A model generated the notes under the pieces. It did not search any database. It was not told the DNA's origin and saw only the letters and a list, made by a program, of their open reading frames with translations. A DNA stretch of 64,000 nucleotides from Peribolospora baueri (taxonomy: Eukaryota; Basidiomycota; Peribolosporomycetes; Peribolosporales; Peribolosporaceae). Location of the stretch: the NCBI GenBank assembly GCA_029717555.1, contig JAMDHS010000044.1, positions 1-64,000 on the forward strand, read 5' to 3'. Shown here piece after piece: positions 10,285-21,724 of the stretch. The translations under genes and the position numbers were made by a program. Within the stretch, counting starts at the first letter, position 1. Every line of letters begins with the position of its first letter.

Positions 10285-12497
10285 TTAGGCGAGGTCCTGC
10301 TTGAGGACGAAGCGGTAGCGAACTGTAGAGACGAGAAGGGACGGAAGAAAAAGTGAGGAGCATGGCCATGAGGAGGGCATCCTACGACTGCGAGTGAGCG
10401 AACCCCGCAATGCGTCCCGAGAAGGACCACGCGTGGGCACTCACTGTCGTTCTCGTAGACCCTCTTGACGGCCTTTCCGGCGTCCTTCATGTCCAGGACC
10501 TCGACCCAAGGCTTGATGTTCTGCTTGGCAGCGAGGTCGAGCATCTCCAGCGCCTCCTCCTTGGAGCCAATGTGCGACGAGCCGAGGAAGCAGCCGTTCA
10601 TGGCTGAAGTGAGTGAAACAGGATGGGATGGGAGGATGCGTACGATAGAGAAGGCGGACGAGTGAGTGAACCGGCAGACTGCTTGCAGAGGAATCGGATG
10701 CTGCATAAACAAAGATTTAAGTTGGATAGCTCACAGAACGAGTTCGAGTCCAAGCTCTCATACTTGTCGTTGGGCATGCCGACGAAGACCAACTTGCCGT
10801 GCACCTTGAGAGTGCTAAGCATCTTCTCGATCGGCACCTGGTTAGAGGAGGCTGAGCAGATAATAATGTCGAGCGAGCACTTGTTCTTGTCGAAGAAGTC
10901 CGGCTCCTCCTTGGTGCTGACGAAGGTGCTAGCGCCCATCTTGAGCGCGTCCTCCTTCTTGGAGGGAGAGTGGGAGATGGCTGCCAGTGATATTGTGGTG
11001 GGACGTCAGCGCCGTGCATGCTGGTGGCAAACAGCCGAGATGGATTGTTAGGATAAGCCGAATTAAGACATCGTGCGCTCACCGACGACTTCAGCGCCCA
11101 GAGCCTTGGCAAACATGATACCGAAGTGGCCGAGACCGCCGATGCCGACGATACCAACGCGCTTGCCGGGACCGGCGCCGTTGCGGCGGAGCGGGGAGTA
11201 AACAGTGAGGCCGGCGCACATCATGGGAGCTAAACGGGAAGGAGAAGCGGTGCACAACAGATGAGGAAGGTGTGAACGGTCTGAGAACTTTTAGATAATC
11301 TGTAAGAGTCATTGTGGTCACTCACCGGCGTCCTCGCTAGCCAGACCCTCGGGAATGGGAAAGACGAACTGCTCGTGGACGCGGATGGCGCTCGAATAGC
11401 CGCCCTGAGCGATCGAGCCGTCAGGGTACTTGCTGTTGTAGGTGTCTGCCGAAAGGAAGGGCGTACATGTCCGTGAGCAAATCTGCGGCAACGGAACAGA
11501 CACAAGGAGGGCCGCTCCGAGCTACGTCTGGGACTGAATGAAAGACGCACCAACGGGAGCAACGAGGCAGTAGTTCTCATTGCTCGTCTTGCAAGACCCG
11601 CACTCCATGCAGCTGCCTACCTGAGCACCGACGCCAACGCGGTCGCCGACCTTAATGCCGTTCACCTCGGGGCCGACGTTGGTGACGTGACCGACCTGGT
11701 ATTGATAGGGGAGTGCATAGGCATAAGGAACGAAGGAGAAAAGGGTCATTGTCAGATGAGGGAAACTTTGGAACTGAGTAAGCTCCATAAGGAGGAAAAA
11801 TACTCACAATCTCGTGGCCGACGACGCAGGGCTTGACAGAAAGCTCACCCCATCCTCCGGTGATGGTCTATCGGTGAGTACAACAGGAAAGAGTCGGAGT
11901 ATTAACGACGATCGCATCAATACACGCGGACAAGAAAGACAGCCGACAGGGAACTTTGGGAATTGTACAGCTTTCCAGGACACCCTTTCCTGCGCCCTGG
12001 TAGAAGAACGAAATCGCCTCCAGGCGACTCCAGACAAAAAGCTTTCGAACAAATACGCAGCGCTCCCCCTCGCCTGCATTTGCGAACCCGTTACCAGCAT
12101 CTTTGCCTGCATTTCTCGCTTTCCTCTCTGTCTTGCGGTCCTTTTCCTTCTGAAACCCTTGCCACTCCCACAGATTGGGCCTCCCCGAAGGGACACTCAC
12201 ATGAACGTCCGAACCACAGACACCGCAGTGGGTGATGGCAACGTCAATGTCCTTGGGGCCGGGCTTCTTGAGCTCGTAGTCAATGACCTTGAAGTCGGTC
12301 CAGTGCTTGGTGTCTACAGGAGGGAAGCGTTGAGTGGACAAAGGGAGGGAAGGAGAGAAGGCGAAAGAGAATGATTGGATGCGTGGTGGGCCAGAGAGAG
12401 AACTGCGGTGAGCTCCATCCGTGTGTCGTCGTCTCCGCCATCGACGAGGTCGCCCAAGAAGAGACTGACCGTGGATGGCGTATCCCTTGGCAGACAT
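10285..12497 (-). CDS. Zinc-dependent alcohol dehydrogenase, ADH6/cinnamyl-alcohol-dehydrogenase type
   Basis: Nine exons: 12497-12470, 12313-12201, 11867-11808, 11695-11551, 11445-11326, 11229-11083, 10980-10735, 10603-10445, 10322-10285; 351 residues, the usual length for NADP(H)-dependent medium-chain dehydrogenases. It should reduce aldehydes to alcohols in the cytosol. Seen: catalytic zinc ligands in [10 protein letters not shown] (Cys at about 39) and VVGHEI (His65-Glu66), structural zinc cysteines in [17 protein letters not shown], the Rossmann [17 protein letters not shown], and substrate-lid parts [13 protein letters not shown] and [15 protein letters not shown]. The start [10 protein letters not shown] is typical of the family. 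Substrate cannot be read from sequence; yeast Adh6/Adh7 act on cinnamyl and fusel aldehydes. One 31-mer repeat lies about 490 bases upstream. Confidence 0.9.
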
Positions 12498-13198
12498 GTT
12501 GGCGAGCTGTTTTCTATCGTAAGCGGGATGGGGTGTAAGGAGGACGGTACGGTACACACGCCGTGGACGAAAGTGGAGTGAGGACTGGGACGGTAGCGGA
12601 TGGTGACGGGGAAGGTGGTAAAGAATGGGGAAGGGGGAGAGGCGCTTCGTTAAAAACGAAGCGAGCCACCTCTCGTCCCCGCTCTCTTTCCGTCGCATCT
12701 TCTTCCACCACGTTCCATTCGCCTGCCGTCTCTCCCCCAGTTGTTGGCCAGCCAACCATTTGCTTCCATTCCCGTCGCCTGTCGATGTCTTGACACGATC
12801 TGATCTGCCTCCCTGCGCAGGTGGAGGGCCGGCTGTGTATCGGCCTCTGCGTCATTGACAGCTATATCCTGTAGACCCGTCTTCTCGGCCGAGCCAGATA
12901 ACGTCTTCTCGTCCGGGCGGCCTTCGGACCGGACGCCGAGTCCCGTCATGCTCGACTAGACCTGGGGGCCGAGAGGTTGAGTTGGTGGTGGTCAGGTTGG
13001 CCGAGTGTGTGACTCTCTGACCAAACAAATCCCACTGCGACTATCTTCTTTCGCTCCAAACCTGTCACGGATCAGCAAGCCGCAGTCGCTGTACCAGTCT
13101 TCCAGTTATAATTTGATGTATTCAATCGACATGAAAGGAAAAAAAAAAAAACTTCCTGGAGTAGCAAAAAAATTGAAATGAAAAAAAGAACGAACATC
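12498..13198. other. Intergenic upstream of the dehydrogenase
   Basis: This stretch holds the dehydrogenase promoter region and the second 31-mer repeat (12982-13012). An A-rich tract (about 13136-13190) lies just 3' of the tRNA gene on the opposite strand; on the tRNA's own strand it reads as T runs, which fits an RNA polymerase III terminator. No coding frame was accepted. Confidence 0.55.
12982..13012 (+). repeat. 31-bp dispersed repeat, copy 2 (tRNA 5'-end-like)
   Basis: The second exact copy of the 31-mer at 9954-9984. It begins TTGGTGGTGGTCAGGTTGG and includes the same box A-like core. It lies upstream of the dehydrogenase as copy 1 lies upstream of RFC3, both in the same orientation relative to those genes. 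Confidence 0.8.
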
Positions 13199-13278
13199 CT
13201 CCGAGACCGGGAATCGAACCCGGGACTGGTGCGAGCGAATTTGACAGGCACCCGTGTTAGCCACTATACCATCTCGGA
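13199..13278 (-). tRNA. tRNA-Asp (anticodon GTC) with an 8-nt intron
   Basis: Read on the minus strand, the acceptor stem TCCGAGA pairs with TCTCGGA, the D-arm is GTATAGTGGCTAACAC, the anticodon stem GGTGC pairs with GCACC, and the T-arm is CCGGG-TTCGATT-CCCGG. The loop between the anticodon stems is 15 nt, CTGTCAAATTCGCTC. It reads as a normal 7-nt loop with anticodon GTC plus an 8-nt insertion one base 3' of the anticodon, the standard place for a tRNA intron. Removing 8 nt gives a 72-nt body. Box B GGTTCGATTCC is perfect. One A-C mismatch sits in the D stem. T runs follow within 40 bases. Confidence 0.9.
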
Positions 13279-13857
13279 CTGAATATGAACCTATGCCATA
13301 TATTTCGTCTACAATCTAAGAGTCATCATGCACAGCAAGTGAAAACCAGACGAAGTGAAAACCAGACAACTCCCTGAAGAAGATTCCTGAGCTGTCAGCG
13401 TGTTGATAAAACCTCAGACCCCGCACTGTGGATTCGCCCGCCATGCTGCCTGTGTGAAAGTTACAGTGTCTGCAGACCGTTACTCCCTGCTAGGGAAGGC
13501 CACGTCGGTTGCTAGTGCTCCAAATGCACAACGGGCGACGGGAACTATGTAGTCGTCGAGACACACCCAGCACCTGGCGTCTATGGCTTTCCCTGAGACA
13601 GATCACCCCGCTCAAACATACGCTCATAGGCAAGCCTGAAAGCCCACAACGAGTTGCAATGACCGCTGTGTAAAGAGGAAAGATAGAGGTACATGATAGG
13701 AGGAGAAGATCGATCATGTGCGAGTGTAGCATAATGCGAACGCTCAAGTGGGTTTTTTTAGTTCATCCTGCAGTGTTGGACGTAATAAAAAAGGAATGAG
13801 CGACATGGACAGAACGCGATGCAGTATATATTGACTGGAGAGCACGACGGCGAATAC
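13279..13857. other. Intergenic between tRNA-Asp and RPL7
   Basis: The spacer contains the tRNA 5' flank and the L7 3' flank. A 16-bp tandem pair (AAGTGAAAACCAGACG then AAGTGAAAACCAGACA) lies at 13337-13368. No gene is seen. Confidence 0.5.
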
Positions 13858-14974
13858 TCACTGCCTGATGAGCTTGTTGATGAAGACGCCCTGCTCGCCG
13901 GTGCTGTTGAAAAAGAAAAGGACGAGAACATTCCATCAGCTCAGCTCCTCTCGTCGCACTAGTGGCAGCCGATATAGCAGCCAGCACATCCAAACTCACT
14001 TTCCGCCCTCGACAAAGTGCTTGAACTTCCTGGGCCTGTAACCGCCGGTGGCCGAGCTCAGCTTGAAGGGCCAGAGGAAGTTGCTGACCTGCTTGAAGTT
14101 GGGGCCAGCGGTGGCGATCTCGTGGACAACATCCTCGATGGAGATGATGCCGTACTTGCCGAGCTGCTCCTCGATGATCGCGTTGTCAATCAGAGGAATG
14201 CGCTGCTTGTTAACCTTGGCGTAGCCGCGCTTGTAGATGAGCTCGCGGACGCTCTTCAGGTTGGGCTCGCCGTAAGCGACGTAGGGCTCGACGAGCTGAA
14301 GCATCTGCGCCGTGGCCTTGGTGACCTTGATGAAAACACCGTTGTTGATCTGCAGGAGGCGAAGGAGCTGCAAGATCTTGCGGGGCTTAGGGGCGATGTT
14401 GTTGATACCGCGAAGACGGATCACAAAGACCACCTTGGGCTCGGCGGGAACGTAGAAGTCGCCAGTAGAACGAGCGAGGCGGCGAAGGCGGATCTCCTCG
14501 CGCTCCTTCTCGCGGTACTCGTTGACATACTGCTCGGCGCGCTTGAAGATGACCTCACGCTTGGCCTTGCGAGCCTGTCGTGCAGGGCGCAGCAGAAAAG
14601 AGAAAAAGGAAAAGAGCCTCCATCAGAATGGATCCCGACCGGCCATCCGGCTCCCTCGACTTTGCTCCCCAGCCGTATAACGGCCGCCCGCCTGTTCCCA
14701 TTCCTAAACCCAGTCATCCTAAAAATGTCTCGTCTTTCTTCCCCGTAGCCTAGCTAGTTAGAAGAGCTCACCTTGCGGGCCTCAGCCGCCTTCGCAGCCT
14801 TCTCCTCACGAGTCTTCTCGTTGGTCTTGCGTTTCTTGAGCAAGGTCTCGGGGACCTCGACCTGCTGAACAGTGGGGACGGTGCTGGAATGCAGAAGAAA
14901 GGCAAGCAGCGCAACCGTCAGTCGCTGCGCTCCACAAACGTGAGGACAATAAGCAGCATTCACCTGGACGCCAT
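13858..14974 (-). CDS. RPL7: 60S ribosomal protein L7 (uL30)
   Basis: Four exons: 14974-14964 (11 nt), 14883-14772, 14574-14000, 13903-13858; 247 residues, matching the eukaryotic L7 length. It is a component of the large subunit that binds 25S and 5S rRNA. Seen: a basic N-terminal extension ([20 protein letters not shown]), the L30 core ([56 protein letters not shown]) and the conserved tail [18 protein letters not shown] with HFVEGG and FINKLIRQ. The start lies in a tiny first exon, common in ribosomal protein genes. A TTAGGG-type motif lies about 145 bases upstream, in the 290-base divergent promoter shared with the sorting nexin gene. Family call is certain; exon 1 is the least sure part. 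Confidence 0.95.
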
Positions 14975-15117
14975 TGCGAAAGCCACGTAGCGATGCGACG
15001 AAGGCGAGTCTTGAGGGATGGGTGGCTGAGAGGAGCGACAGAGCAAACTGGAAGGAATTCCAGGACGGCTTCCTGTGCGGGAGCGTGCGAGAACGTGCAG
15101 GTCGCGTACCAAAGAGC

Positions 15118-15132
15118 AACCCTAACCCTAGG
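15118..15132. promoter_or_regulatory. Telobox in the RPL7 / sorting nexin divergent promoter
   Basis: AACCCTAACCCTAGG sits between the divergent starts of RPL7 (14974) and the sorting nexin (15265). TTAGGG-type sites bound by Tbf1-like factors are known in ribosomal protein promoters of several fungi. The motif and position are seen; use as a Tbf1-type element for RPL7 is inferred. Confidence 0.6.
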
Positions 15133-15264
15133 CTTACAGTTTTGTTGTCGTCGTGGCACGTGAGAGATGCACGTGAGCGACTGCGGTGCATCCGCTGCGC
15201 CGGCTGGTCGATCGGCTGGTCGTGACGTCTCAGTAGAGACGCGAGGGACGGGTCTACGTAGCAG

Positions 15265-18263
15265 ATGCCACCGAGCACTACGACGACGACGACGACGATG
15301 GCGGACTACGCGGATGAACCAGATATCAACCCCTTCCAACTTCCTGAAGATGAGGACGATCCCAACAGCCGGTCTCGGACTCCGCCATTGGATCGAGGTT
15401 CGGACGAGCGGAGACACAATGGCGCGGACGAGAGAGCGGAGGAGGACAGCGACGAGGCCAGGACGAGCACACCGAGGCAGGGCCAGCGACGATCTTTGGC
15501 AGTGGATGGAAGGGAGGAGGAGGAAGAGGTGAGCAGATTGTTTGAACCTTAGTGTAGCTTGTCGTAGCTCCCTCACCGCTCTCGCTTGTTCTTCCAGGCT
15601 CCCAATTGCTGTCTGCTAGACAAGTACCTTCGCGACACTCCTCCCTTGTCCGGCCCTCTAATACAGGTGAGAAGCTTGGAGCAGTGCTCAGCCTTTGCTA
15701 AGATTCCGTTTCTGGATGCTCAGTCTTTGTGTTGCTTGCGGTCAGATTACTGATGCGCAGAAGACGACGGACGTGACGAAATCTTCCTTCATCGCATACG
15801 TGATCCAAACGGGGGTGAGCCTACCTGTCTGCCTCGGCTTGCCTCACTCTGATGAAGTGCACCAACCTCGTTTTGATGCATGCCATTTATGGTTTCAACC
15901 CATCGCTTTTAACTATTCGCTCGTCCGTCTGTCAATCACCCCTCAGGCCTACTCCTCGCGACATCGCTACTCCGAGTTCGAGGCACTGCGTACCTCGCTT
16001 GTCTCCCTCCACCCCACGCTTATAATACCTCCCATTCCTTCCAAACACACTCTTGGGGACTATGCCGTTAAGCAGAGCAAGGCGAAAGAGGATGCGACCA
16101 TGATCGCTAGGAGGAAGCGCATGCTTCAGATGTTCTTGAACAGGCTCGCCAAACATCCGACCTTGAAGCATGAGCATGTGCTACACCGTTTCTTAGAAGG
16201 GAGGACCTCTTGGGTAGGCATTGATGGCAACGTTCATTGGCAATGGTGCGATGTCATTTCCTGACCTTTGATGACGTCTGACGTGGTAAATCATCTTTCA
16301 CCTACTAGGCCGAGATCGTCTCCACACCACCCCTCTCCGCACTGCCAAAAAATTCTCTCAAGGCTCCCGCTCGACGTCCAACAGAGTTACCCTCTACGTC
16401 AGCCGGGGCGGCCTACGCCGCCCTGCCGACGCCCTCTGCCACGAGCCAGTTGCGCCAGCCAAACCAGAGGTTCCTCGATTCGGAGGCATTCACTAACCGG
16501 TTTTCGAACCATTTGGGGGGAACAATGGAGAGGGTCAATCGAAGAGTTGTCAAGAGATGGAGTGGTGAGACTGCCGTTTTGCCTATTGATCAATCGCTAT
16601 CCGGCGCTGCCTTCGGAGGATCGTATGATCGCCATCCCCCTCCCTCCTAACTAATCTTCGTGCCTCTCCTCCTTCGTCATTCTAGAACTGTCCGGTGATT
16701 ATTCCGAAATGGGCGCCCGCCTCAACGGATACAGCTTGACCGAGAATGGGGCGCTCGCGGAAGCGATCGAGAAGACAGGGCAGGCGGTGGATGCGACGTA
16801 CTTGACGATCGGTCATTTAGTGAGCACCATAGAGATCGAGAATAATCCACGCGCTCGCCTTTTGCGAGGGCATGGAAAGCTGAAACGTATTTCCTTTTAC
16901 GTCCCAGCTTCAGTCCTGGGAGGCCGGCTTCACGGAACCTCTGCACGAGATGACCCAGTTCGCGTCAATCATCCAGAAGCTTCTCAAATGGCGACACATG
17001 AAGCATCTTCAGTATGAAATGGCGCAGGATCAGCTGGAAGCAAAGCGGATCACGCTGGACGAGTTGGAGAGGTCCGAGGCTGAGGCAAAGAGGTTGGACG
17101 CCGCGCTCGAGAGGGGTAGGGAGGGATTGGCGGCACTGGGTATCGGGGGCACGATGTCAGGTTCCGGCGTTAGTGGGTCGACGTACGCCGGGTCGGAAGA
17201 GCAGGCACAGAACCCGGACCTTTTGGCGCCGCCGGGAGTGAGAGAAGGCGACACGGCCTCTACCGGAGGAGAGCCCTCTTCTTCCGGCGTCCGCTCGCAG
17301 GACCGGTCAGCTTCGTCTCCAGGTCCTTCCGACTCGTCAACCTCAGTCACCGACTCCTCCCCCAGCTCGACCGAAGCGGTCAGCGCGACGGGCGAGTCTG
17401 CTCCCAACGGCGCGCCCATCTCTCCTTCTTCCTCTCACCACTCTGCTACCCCCACTGCTTCTTCTCACGAGGGTTTCGGTCGGGGTCCTCACACGTCTTC
17501 CTCGTCCTCTTCACCGGCGTACTACGGGCGAGGGGGAGCGGGGAGCGTGAGTCCGACGAGGAGCGGTGGCGGGGGTGGGTACGGCTTCTTGGGAGCGCTC
17601 AGTCACACGTTCCAAGGAATCATGGATGTCGATCCCGAGGCTACGAGGAGGAATAATATTGGCAAGACAAGGGAAGGAATTGCGGCGGTGAGTGGAATGG
17701 AGTCTTTCCCTCTTTTTTTCAGGAAGCGGACCATCGCTGATAGTGAAGAGCTGACCTGTCACCTCACTTACCTCGTTCCTCTGCAACTGCTACAACTCCC
17801 TAGCTCGAGGAAGCCCTGACGCTATCCACCAGCGACCTTCGTTACGCTCAGACGGCCATCCAGCAGGACTTGGACCGATTCCAGCGCCAGAAGGTAGCCG
17901 ACATTCGTGACATGGTTATCGAGTTCGCAATGTTCCACAAGGAGTTTTGTAGGGTCGTGAGTGGGCCCGGTTGCGATTTCCATGTTTTCGTCATATTCGG
18001 TTTGGCCAGGTCATGCCAGATGCGCTGAGTACTTATTTTCTCGTGTCATACAGAATCTCCAACACTGGAAAGAGGCGCGCGCGGCCATTGACAGGATCGA
18101 GGACGATCCCAGCCGACCTCCACCTTCCGTCCTCGCTGCGGGCTCGTCGTCGCCCGCTTCTCCTTTGGCCGTTTCCGGCGCCGCGGGCGGGACGCCGGGA
18201 GGTCACCAGCCCAGTGCGACGCATACGGCGCGAAGGAGCTTGAGTGGCGGCGAGGTGGCATGA
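15265..18263 (+). CDS. PX-BAR sorting nexin, Snx41/Atg20-like
   Basis: Nine exons: 15265-15528, 15598-15666, 15761-15814, 15947-16213, 16309-16564, 16686-16819, 16908-17687, 17804-17956, 18054-18263; 728 residues. These proteins bind PI3P on endosomes and help retrieval to the Golgi and, in yeast, selective autophagy with Snx4. The PX domain covers about residues 105-215, with [13 protein letters not shown] holding the PI3P-binding Arg, then [19 protein letters not shown] and [15 protein letters not shown]. The BAR half follows from about 300, with [20 protein letters not shown] and coiled-coil [19 protein letters not shown], a Ser/Pro-rich insert (about 415-580) and a last helix [19 protein letters not shown]. 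The acidic Thr-rich N-terminus is probably disordered. A second ATG at 15298 could also serve. Snx41 versus Atg20 cannot be decided here. Confidence 0.82.
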
Positions 18264-19819
18264 GATGTGTGCGGGGACAACACCTTCCCTCGTCTGTTTC
18301 TCCACTCTGATGTCTATTCGCTAGCCCTGCTGGTCCCTATTCTACCATCCGTCCCTTGCTCCTGTCATCGTGCCATCCTCCCTGCTCCGCCCGCTTTTTT
18401 TCCTGCCTTTTATTGTGCCAACAATAAGATACCGTCGCGTTTTCGTATTGATTCCTCCGTTCTTTGAATGCCATCGGAGAGAAGGAGGTGGGGTGGGAAA
18501 GACGCTGCCATGTAATTCTACGTCGCATGAGAGTCAGACGGAGCGACCGCGCGTTCGAAAGCCGGGCCATCCCCATTTCGGAACGACACTGCTAACCTTC
18601 AGTCGGCCAATCCAGGCCTGTCATGTTTCGTCCTGCCTTGCCCAGCCAAGTGGAGTGCGATACATAGGTGTCAGTGATATGCTTTCAGAGCGCCCGGGAA
18701 GGCTGATGAACCAGGATTTATGAGTGGACGCTCGGTCGCCAAAAGCCGGTCCCATTCTATCTCCGCCTTATCTTACCATCCCATGTAGGCAAAGGGATGC
18801 ACGGCCTTGTGCACAGAAACAGGGAGGACAGAGCGTCTAAGTACCGAGATATCCACTGCTGTCACCCCTTCCGTGGCCCTTATTTGTACCACTCGACCTG
18901 CTGAGCTGAACCGCCTCTGACCTAGTCCAAACTTTGGTTCCAAAAGCTGGCGAGTTGTGACCTTGGCAGCAATGTCTCCAAAAGGTGGCCATGATCACAA
19001 GCTTCGACGCCGAGGAGGCCGAAAGGGATGCGCCTGAGGAAAGCGCTCAGGCGCATCGTCGGCTAGTTTCAGAGTCCCGACTCGGCCATGGATAATCTCG
19101 AAGAGCTCTGACATCATGTCGCTCTGTTTTCCTCATATTCCATCGTGCTTAAGATATCGACCAACCGTTAAATGCACAGCACACAGGCGCGACAGGATTC
19201 ACCCTGACGGAGACGACGTTTCCCGCGTTGGATGAAATGGCAAAGGAGGACAAATTACGTTTGAATATAGTCGGTCGTCAGCTGTACGACTTCGGCGAGA
19301 GCAATATCACTTAGTTGGGATGATTCTAGGAGAAAGTGGCTTGGTGAGGCTAGGCGAACTCGTGACTCCGTTCTGGTACTCTTAGGGTTGCCATTCAGAC
19401 CATTTGTCCAACTGGAACGGAAGACAGCTAACGTCGTTTGCGCTTCTGGGAACAGTCAAGTGCAAGCAGAGCTGGTCAATGCCCCGTGTGCAGTCGAACC
19501 TGAAATAGAGAAATTTCCGGAGAGACGGTGTGGACATGTTTGTTTGGTCCTCCGATGAGGGCCGCCCATGAGACCCTGGGACATTAGGAGGGCCGCCAAG
19601 AACGGCGCTCCCACTCGTGCCGACGTAGAGACTCACGGCGCGTCATCTCATCTACCTGCTGCCGTTGCAGGCCAGAGCGAGCTGGAAGGGCCCAGTGCGT
19701 TGCAGGTGGTGGAAGATTTTGTTGGTCGTATGGATTGCATGCTTCTGAGCATCGGCCGGATGTCGCTCATATCTACCCGCCATACTTTCAAGCAAGTCAG
19801 CAAGTCAATCAATCAGCTG
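18264..19819. other. Gene-poor stretch with a strong hairpin
   Basis: No frame of convincing coding character is present on either strand. The left end is the 3' region of the sorting nexin gene. A perfect 12-bp stem hairpin lies at 19027-19057 (listed separately). The right end runs into the retroelement fossil. Base composition is less GC-rich than in the neighbouring genes. Confidence 0.5.
19027..19057. other. Perfect inverted repeat, 12-bp stem, 7-nt loop
   Basis: GATGCGCCTGAG and CTCAGGCGCATC are exact reverse complements separated by GAAAGCG. The RNA of either strand would form a stable GC-rich hairpin. It lies about 765 bases past the sorting nexin stop, too far to be its obvious 3' end. 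It may be a relic of a mobile element or part of an unrecognised RNA. Confidence 0.75.
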
Positions 19820-21070
19820 AAATAATACCTGAAAGGGCCAGGTCGTCCGCGTCTGCCAGCGGTGATGGGATGGAAGATCGTATCGTCGAAGTAACCGTTC
19901 TCTTGCGCGAGGTCCTTGACTGACTGAAGGTGATCAACGTCATTTTGCACCGACTCAAGCGCGAGCAGAGTATGCAGCTTCGCAGACTGCAGCAAGAAGG
20001 TGTTGGGACGTAGATTGGAACGCCCGCCGTCCAGCGATTGTTGGGATAGTTCATCGTGACATCTAAGGCTGATCCCTCTCTTTAACGACCTCGACATCCA
20101 GTGCCCCTTGATCGCGGCCGCGACCGTTGAATATGTCGACTTCGCCTCTGCCTTATCGAATACTTCTCCCGTCCTCGACGTCATCGCCGGCATGTGCTTC
20201 ATGGGTGCGGCCGTAGCGCCTTCTTTGTTCATGCTGCTTGTCGGCTTCTTCGATCGACAATCCCTAGAAAGGTGACCTTTCTGTCCGCAGTTGAAGCAGG
20301 TTCGCCGTTCTTCCTGCATTACCGTGAGGTCCATGGGCTCGGGCGAAGACAGTCGATCCCCGATCGTTGCAGGAGGGGGTTGGAAGAGCTGCGCGGGTCG
20401 CTTCCATGTTCCCTTCCATCCCACCGACGGCAACGAGTGTTCATTCTTTTTGCTACGGCCCCTACCCACGGCTCGGTCGTAATCCATTGCGATCTGATAA
20501 ACATTATCCATGTCCGAGGCTCGATTGAGATGTAGGTGCGTCTGAAGCTCGTTCGGCAGAGGCCGGAGGAAGGCCTCGAAGCGTGTGATCATCTCGAAGG
20601 AAGCGGTTCGTTAATTTCGACGGCCCGTCGTCGTCCACCCCCTCGCTAGGCTTCAGCTCCTGCTGAAGGACGGCCTGCGGACTGAAGCAGAAGCGTAGGA
20701 AAGAAAGAGCGCCCGAGAAACTTGGTCGCTTATGGCGAGTTGGCCCTTGGGATTACCCTCACGCTGTCGGTGTGGTGTGAGTGCCTCAGGCGGTCCTTGT
20801 AAGGCCTTCACCGCCGGGCCACGCAGTCGCCGTTGCCCGAGAAAGGATGTACGAGCCATTGCGGGTGTGGACTATAGCTTACAATCTCTCTGTCTCCGGC
20901 GTTTTGTTGAATCGTTCCCTCAGCGTCTTGACCGTCGCGCGACACGCCTTTTTCATCTGGATGAAATTCCACCCAGACACGAGCGGACAGCCCTTCCACC
21001 GTGGGTAGCACAGGACTCATCCCGATAGTAGTGAACTGGACTAGGAAGCCTTTGAAGATCCCGGTTGGAC
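19820..21070 (-). mobile_element. LTR-retrotransposon gag fossil (Ty3/Gypsy-like)
   Basis: Minus-strand frames carry gag-type protein sequence, including a CCHC zinc knuckle (CFNCGQKGHLSRDC near 20260-20300) preceded by a capsid-like part. The family is most like Ty3/Gypsy elements of basidiomycetes. No protease, reverse transcriptase, integrase or paired long terminal repeats were seen, so only a gag-bearing fragment survives. It is broken in several places and looks old. Confidence 0.7.
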
Positions 21071-21724
21071 TCATTCATAAACAAGGCAGTGAGCTGCGCC
21101 GGAAGTCCGAGCTCAGTATTTACTGTGATAGGTCTGACTGGAGCTGGCCGGCTTGTTAAGGTCTTGAAATCTTAGTAAGCTGGGGAGAAAAGGGGCCTTT
21201 CGAGATTCGCTCCGTGTAGCTTGCAGGGCTTCTTGCTCGGCTTTCGGGATTCGGATCGAAGACCGGTCGGACAAGGGCAGACGCTGGAAGTGACGAGGGA
21301 CGTTGTACGTGCTGTAGGCGGGTCCGATTAGGTGGATCGTACTCGGGCCTGAGGACGAAGGAGTGTCAAGATGTAGCGACCACAAGCCGCTTTCTCTTCC
21401 CAACCGAGACGGTCCTGAGCAGGATGGTGGATGGACGGACAGGAACAAGTTCAAGTCCCTGCGACTTGGCTCCGTCCGTCGCGGCACGTGCTGCGCCATC
21501 GACGTCGTCTTTGGGACATCCCTGGATCGTTTCGTCGTCGGCCGTCTCCACTCTCCAACAACGCACGTCGTCCATCGCCCCCATTCACCTCCGTCGTTCA
21601 TCTTCAGCCCGCTCCATCAACCTCTGCGCGTTCCTTCATCCAGCTCCTCCCTGCCGCCCGCCTTACGCCCACACTTCGCTTGGTCAACCAACCGTCGCCC
21701 TACCTCTGCGCAACCCGAGCCAAG
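21071..21724. other. Upstream region of the ELMO gene
   Basis: This interval lies between the gag fossil and the ELMO start and should hold that gene's promoter and leader. The last 300 bases are C/T-rich, as basidiomycete leaders often are. An in-frame open stretch extends upstream of the chosen ATG, so a longer N-terminus is possible but shows no conserved sequence. Confidence 0.45.

Noticed and set aside
14575-14771. Possible box C/D snoRNA in RPL7 intron 2
   Set aside because: RPL7 introns host snoRNAs in some fungi, and a CTGA and an imperfect GGATGAC are present on the minus strand, but there is no closing stem and no good C box.
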